Part shown: positions 7,170 to 8,842 of the stretch, one piece after another
How positions within the stretch are numbered: position 1 is the first letter of the stretch
How the letters are laid out: every line of letters begins with the position of its first letter
The notes under the pieces: model-generated
The model's database searches: none
What the model was told of the DNA's origin: nothing
The model's input: only the letters and a program-made list of their open reading frames with translations
Made by a program: the position numbers and the translations under genes
Assembly: GCA_002423075.1 (NCBI GenBank)
Contig: DIUS01000093.1
Coordinates: 1-8,842 of the forward strand
From: Microbacteriaceae bacterium UBA6152
Lineage (GTDB): Bacteria; Actinomycetota; Actinomycetes; Actinomycetales; Microbacteriaceae
DNA: 8,842 nucleotides
Reading direction: 5' to 3'

Positions 7170-8842
7170 CCTCGACCCCCGGCACCTCCCGCACCAGCCG
7201 TCGCGGCCTCCGCCGCTGGCTCACCCCGGCTGCGGCGGTCGTCGTGCCGCTCGCCCTCGTCGGCCTTGCGCTGGCCGCCGTCGGAAGCGATTCCGCCGCG
7301 CTCGAGCGCATCCCTGCCGCGGTCGTCAATGACGACACGCTCGTCACGACCACCGACGCGAACGGCGATGAGCAGCTGGTCTTCGCGGGCCGGCAGCTCG
7401 TCACCGAACTGACCGCACCCGGCGCCGACGGTTTTGACTGGACCGTCACGAATGCCGACGAGGCCGAGGCCGCGCTCGCCCGCGGCGACGTCTACGCCGT
7501 GCTCACGATTCCGTCGACCTTTTCAGAGTCGCTACTGACGATCGGCACGCCCGACCCCGTGCAGGCCCGGCTCGAGATCGAGACCGACGACGCGCACAGC
7601 TACCTGGCCGGCGCGGTCGTGCAGGCGGTCGGCAGCGGGCTCGCCCAGCAGTTCGGCGCCGCGATCACGGCGCAGTACCTCGACGGTCTTACGACGGGCC
7701 TCGGCGAGCTCGGCACCGCTCTCGAGCAGGCCGCCGACGGGGCGACCCAGCTGGGCGACGGAGCGACCGACTTGAGCGTCGGCCTGAGTGACCTGAGCGA
7801 CGGCGCCTCGGCGTCGGCGAGCGGCGCCCGCTCGCTCTCGAACGGCGTGCGCGACTATACCAACGGCGTCAGTGCCCTTTCGTCGGGCCTCGCCGAGCTG
7901 CGCGCGGGCGCGAACCAGCTCGACCCGTTGCAGCAGGCCGCGGGCGGTCTCGTGCCACAGTCGGGTGCGGTCGCCGGCAGTCTGGCCGCGCTTGCGCCGG
8001 CCATCGCGGCCTCCGACCTCAGCGACGCCGACAAGGCGGCGTTCCAGGCCGCTCTCGGCGACGCCCAGGTGCTCGCGGGCACGACGGGCGCCGTGGTGCC
8101 GCAGCTCAATGGCGCACTCGACGGGCTGCAGTCGGGCATCGCGCAGAGCGCGAGCGGTGCCTCGGCCCTCGCCGCCGGGGGCGCCGAGCTGCGCGGGGGA
8201 GCCTCGTCGCTCGCCTCGGGCCTCGGCAGCCTCGCCTCGGGCACCGATCAGGTGACGGCGGGTGCCGTGTCGCTCGCCGACGGCGCCGACGAGCTCGCGA
8301 CCGGGCTCGCGACGGGCGCCTCCGAGATTCCCGAAGCCGGCGACAGCGCGATCGCGACCGAGCCGGTCGTCGTCGACGCGAGCCGCAGCAACGAGGTCGA
8401 CGGCGTGGGCTCGGTGATCGCCGAGACCCTCGTGCCGGTCGGCCTGTGGATCGGCGCGTTGGCGACCTTCCTCGCCCTGCGCCCCGCGGCGCGCGGGGTC
8501 ATCGGCACCTCGGCAGCGGGCGGCACGATCGTGCGCCGCTCGCTCGGCCGCGCCTCGCTCATCGCGCTCGCCCAAGCGGCGCTCGTCACGCTGCTGGTGC
8601 ACTGTGTCAGCGGTGTCGACTGGATGCTGATGCCGGCGACTCTCGCTCTGACGAGCGCCATCGCGCTCGCGTTCACGGCGCTGCACGCGGCGCTCACCTT
8701 GGCGATGGGGCGAGCGGGCCTCGTGGTGTCGTTGCTGCTGCTCACCGTGCAGATCGTCGCGACCGGCGGCATCGTGCCGATCGCGGCTCTCGCCGACCCG
8801 TTCCCGGCTCTGAGCGCGGTGCTGCCGCTGACCTACGCGGTC
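7166..8842 (+). CDS. YhgE/Pip-family membrane protein (ABC-2-like), 3' end outside window
   Basis: The 559 codons present run in frame to the window edge. The family is named for Bacillus YhgE and the Lactococcus phage infection protein Pip. An arginine-rich N-terminus precedes transmembrane helix 1 (about 20-40), followed by AALERIPAAVVNDD, typical of the family's N-terminal domain. A long extracytoplasmic part carries two blocks of glycine-centred heptads (about 192-254 and 324-386). C-terminal helices lie at about 417-438, 462-480, 488-511 and 516-540, and the last visible residues, VLPLTYAV, match the conserved stretch before the family's final helix. Perhaps 100 residues are missing. The C-terminal membrane part is related to ABC-2 permeases, and relatives often neighbour an ABC ATPase gene. 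Here the upstream, translationally coupled partner is an MMPL pump with a dead ATPase-like domain, so joint export across the envelope is inferred. Substrate unknown. Confidence 0.92.
   Translation, partial: MTSTPGTSRTSRRGLRRWLTPAAAVVVPLALVGLALAAVGSDSAALERIPAAVVNDDTLVTTTDANGDEQLVFAGRQLVTELTAPGADGFDWTVTNADEAEAALARGDVYAVLTIPSTFSESLLTIGTPDPVQARLEIETDDAHSYLAGAVVQAVGSGLAQQFGAAITAQYLDGLTTGLGELGTALEQAADGATQLGDGATDLSVGLSDLSDGASASASGARSLSNGVRDYTNGVSALSSGLAELRAGANQLDPLQQAAGGLVPQSGAVAGSLAALAPAIAASDLSDADKAAFQAALGDAQVLAGTTGAVVPQLNGALDGLQSGIAQSASGASALAAGGAELRGGASSLASGLGSLASGTDQVTAGAVSLADGADELATGLATGASEIPEAGDSAIATEPVVVDASRSNEVDGVGSVIAETLVPVGLWIGALATFLALRPAARGVIGTSAAGGTIVRRSLGRASLIALAQAALVTLLVHCVSGVDWMLMPATLALTSAIALAFTALHAALTLAMGRAGLVVSLLLLTVQIVATGGIVPIAALADPFPALSAVLPLTYAV
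7739..7927 (+). repeat. First heptad block of the YhgE protein (nine glycine heptads)
   Basis: Glycines fall at residues 192, 199, 206, 213, 220, 227, 234, 241 and 248, exactly seven apart, often as xxxLxxG (for example ATDLSVG, RSLSNG, SALSSG). This is the X-X-X-Leu-X-X-Gly heptad pattern known from YhgE/Pip proteins; it is a protein repeat, and the DNA copies have diverged. Confidence 0.85.
8135..8323 (+). repeat. Second heptad block of the YhgE protein (nine glycine heptads)
   Basis: Glycines fall at residues 324, 331, 338, 345, 352, 359, 366, 373 and 380. The block has the same length and period as the first but is out of phase with it, separated by a 75-residue linker without the pattern. 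Confidence 0.85.

Noticed and set aside
7532..8686. An open frame of 384 codons on the minus strand, antisense to the YhgE/Pip gene
   Set aside because: Low-complexity Arg/Ala/Gly/Glu composition mirrors the glycine heptads of the plus strand; no start context or domain supports it.

Overview
The window is high-G+C bacterial DNA with strong G/C preference at third codon positions. Most intergenic gaps are short and two gene pairs overlap by ATGA, which points to an actinobacterium. The gene set (a TetR regulator, an MMPL transporter and a YhgE/Pip protein in a row, plus a small two-helix membrane protein) suggests Microbacteriaceae. That placement is inference from gene content and style, with no rRNA or marker gene to support it. 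No RNA gene, CRISPR array, insertion sequence or phage gene was found.

Left part, minus strand (1-3556). Reading leftward, it holds a 65-residue two-helix membrane protein (3359-3556), a 108-base gap with a perfect 16-bp palindrome and an 11-bp direct repeat, then ppsR (2372-3250) and ppsA (1-2375, cut by the window edge one or a few residues before its end). PpsA makes phosphoenolpyruvate from pyruvate and ATP for gluconeogenesis. PpsR switches PpsA off and on by phosphorylating and dephosphorylating a threonine two residues from the catalytic histidine. The two genes overlap by ATGA, so the regulator and its target are probably translationally coupled. Thr419, His421 and Cys751 of PpsA fall at the same residue numbers as in E. 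coli.

Centre (3557-3693). This divergent 137-base intergenic region carries two similar 14-bp imperfect palindromes 19 bp apart and a -10-like hexamer very close to the TetR start codon. The simplest reading is an autoregulated, possibly leaderless tetR promoter.

Right part, plus strand (3694-8842). This is a tightly packed operon: a TetR-family regulator, a 967-residue MMPL transporter, and a YhgE/Pip-family membrane protein that runs off the right edge. The MMPL protein has the usual 12-helix core with both Asp-Tyr pairs of the proton path. After the core it carries about 220 extra residues that look like a complete but degenerate ABC-transporter ATPase domain, with the P-loop lysine, signature motif, catalytic glutamate and switch histidine all lost. 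YhgE/Pip proteins are related to ABC-2 type permeases and are often encoded next to an ABC ATPase. Here the only ATPase-like partner is the dead domain on the MMPL protein. The best candidate for something new is therefore a hybrid envelope exporter in which a proton-driven MMPL pump is joined through a pseudo-ATPase to an ABC-2-like YhgE protein with a long heptad-repeat stalk.
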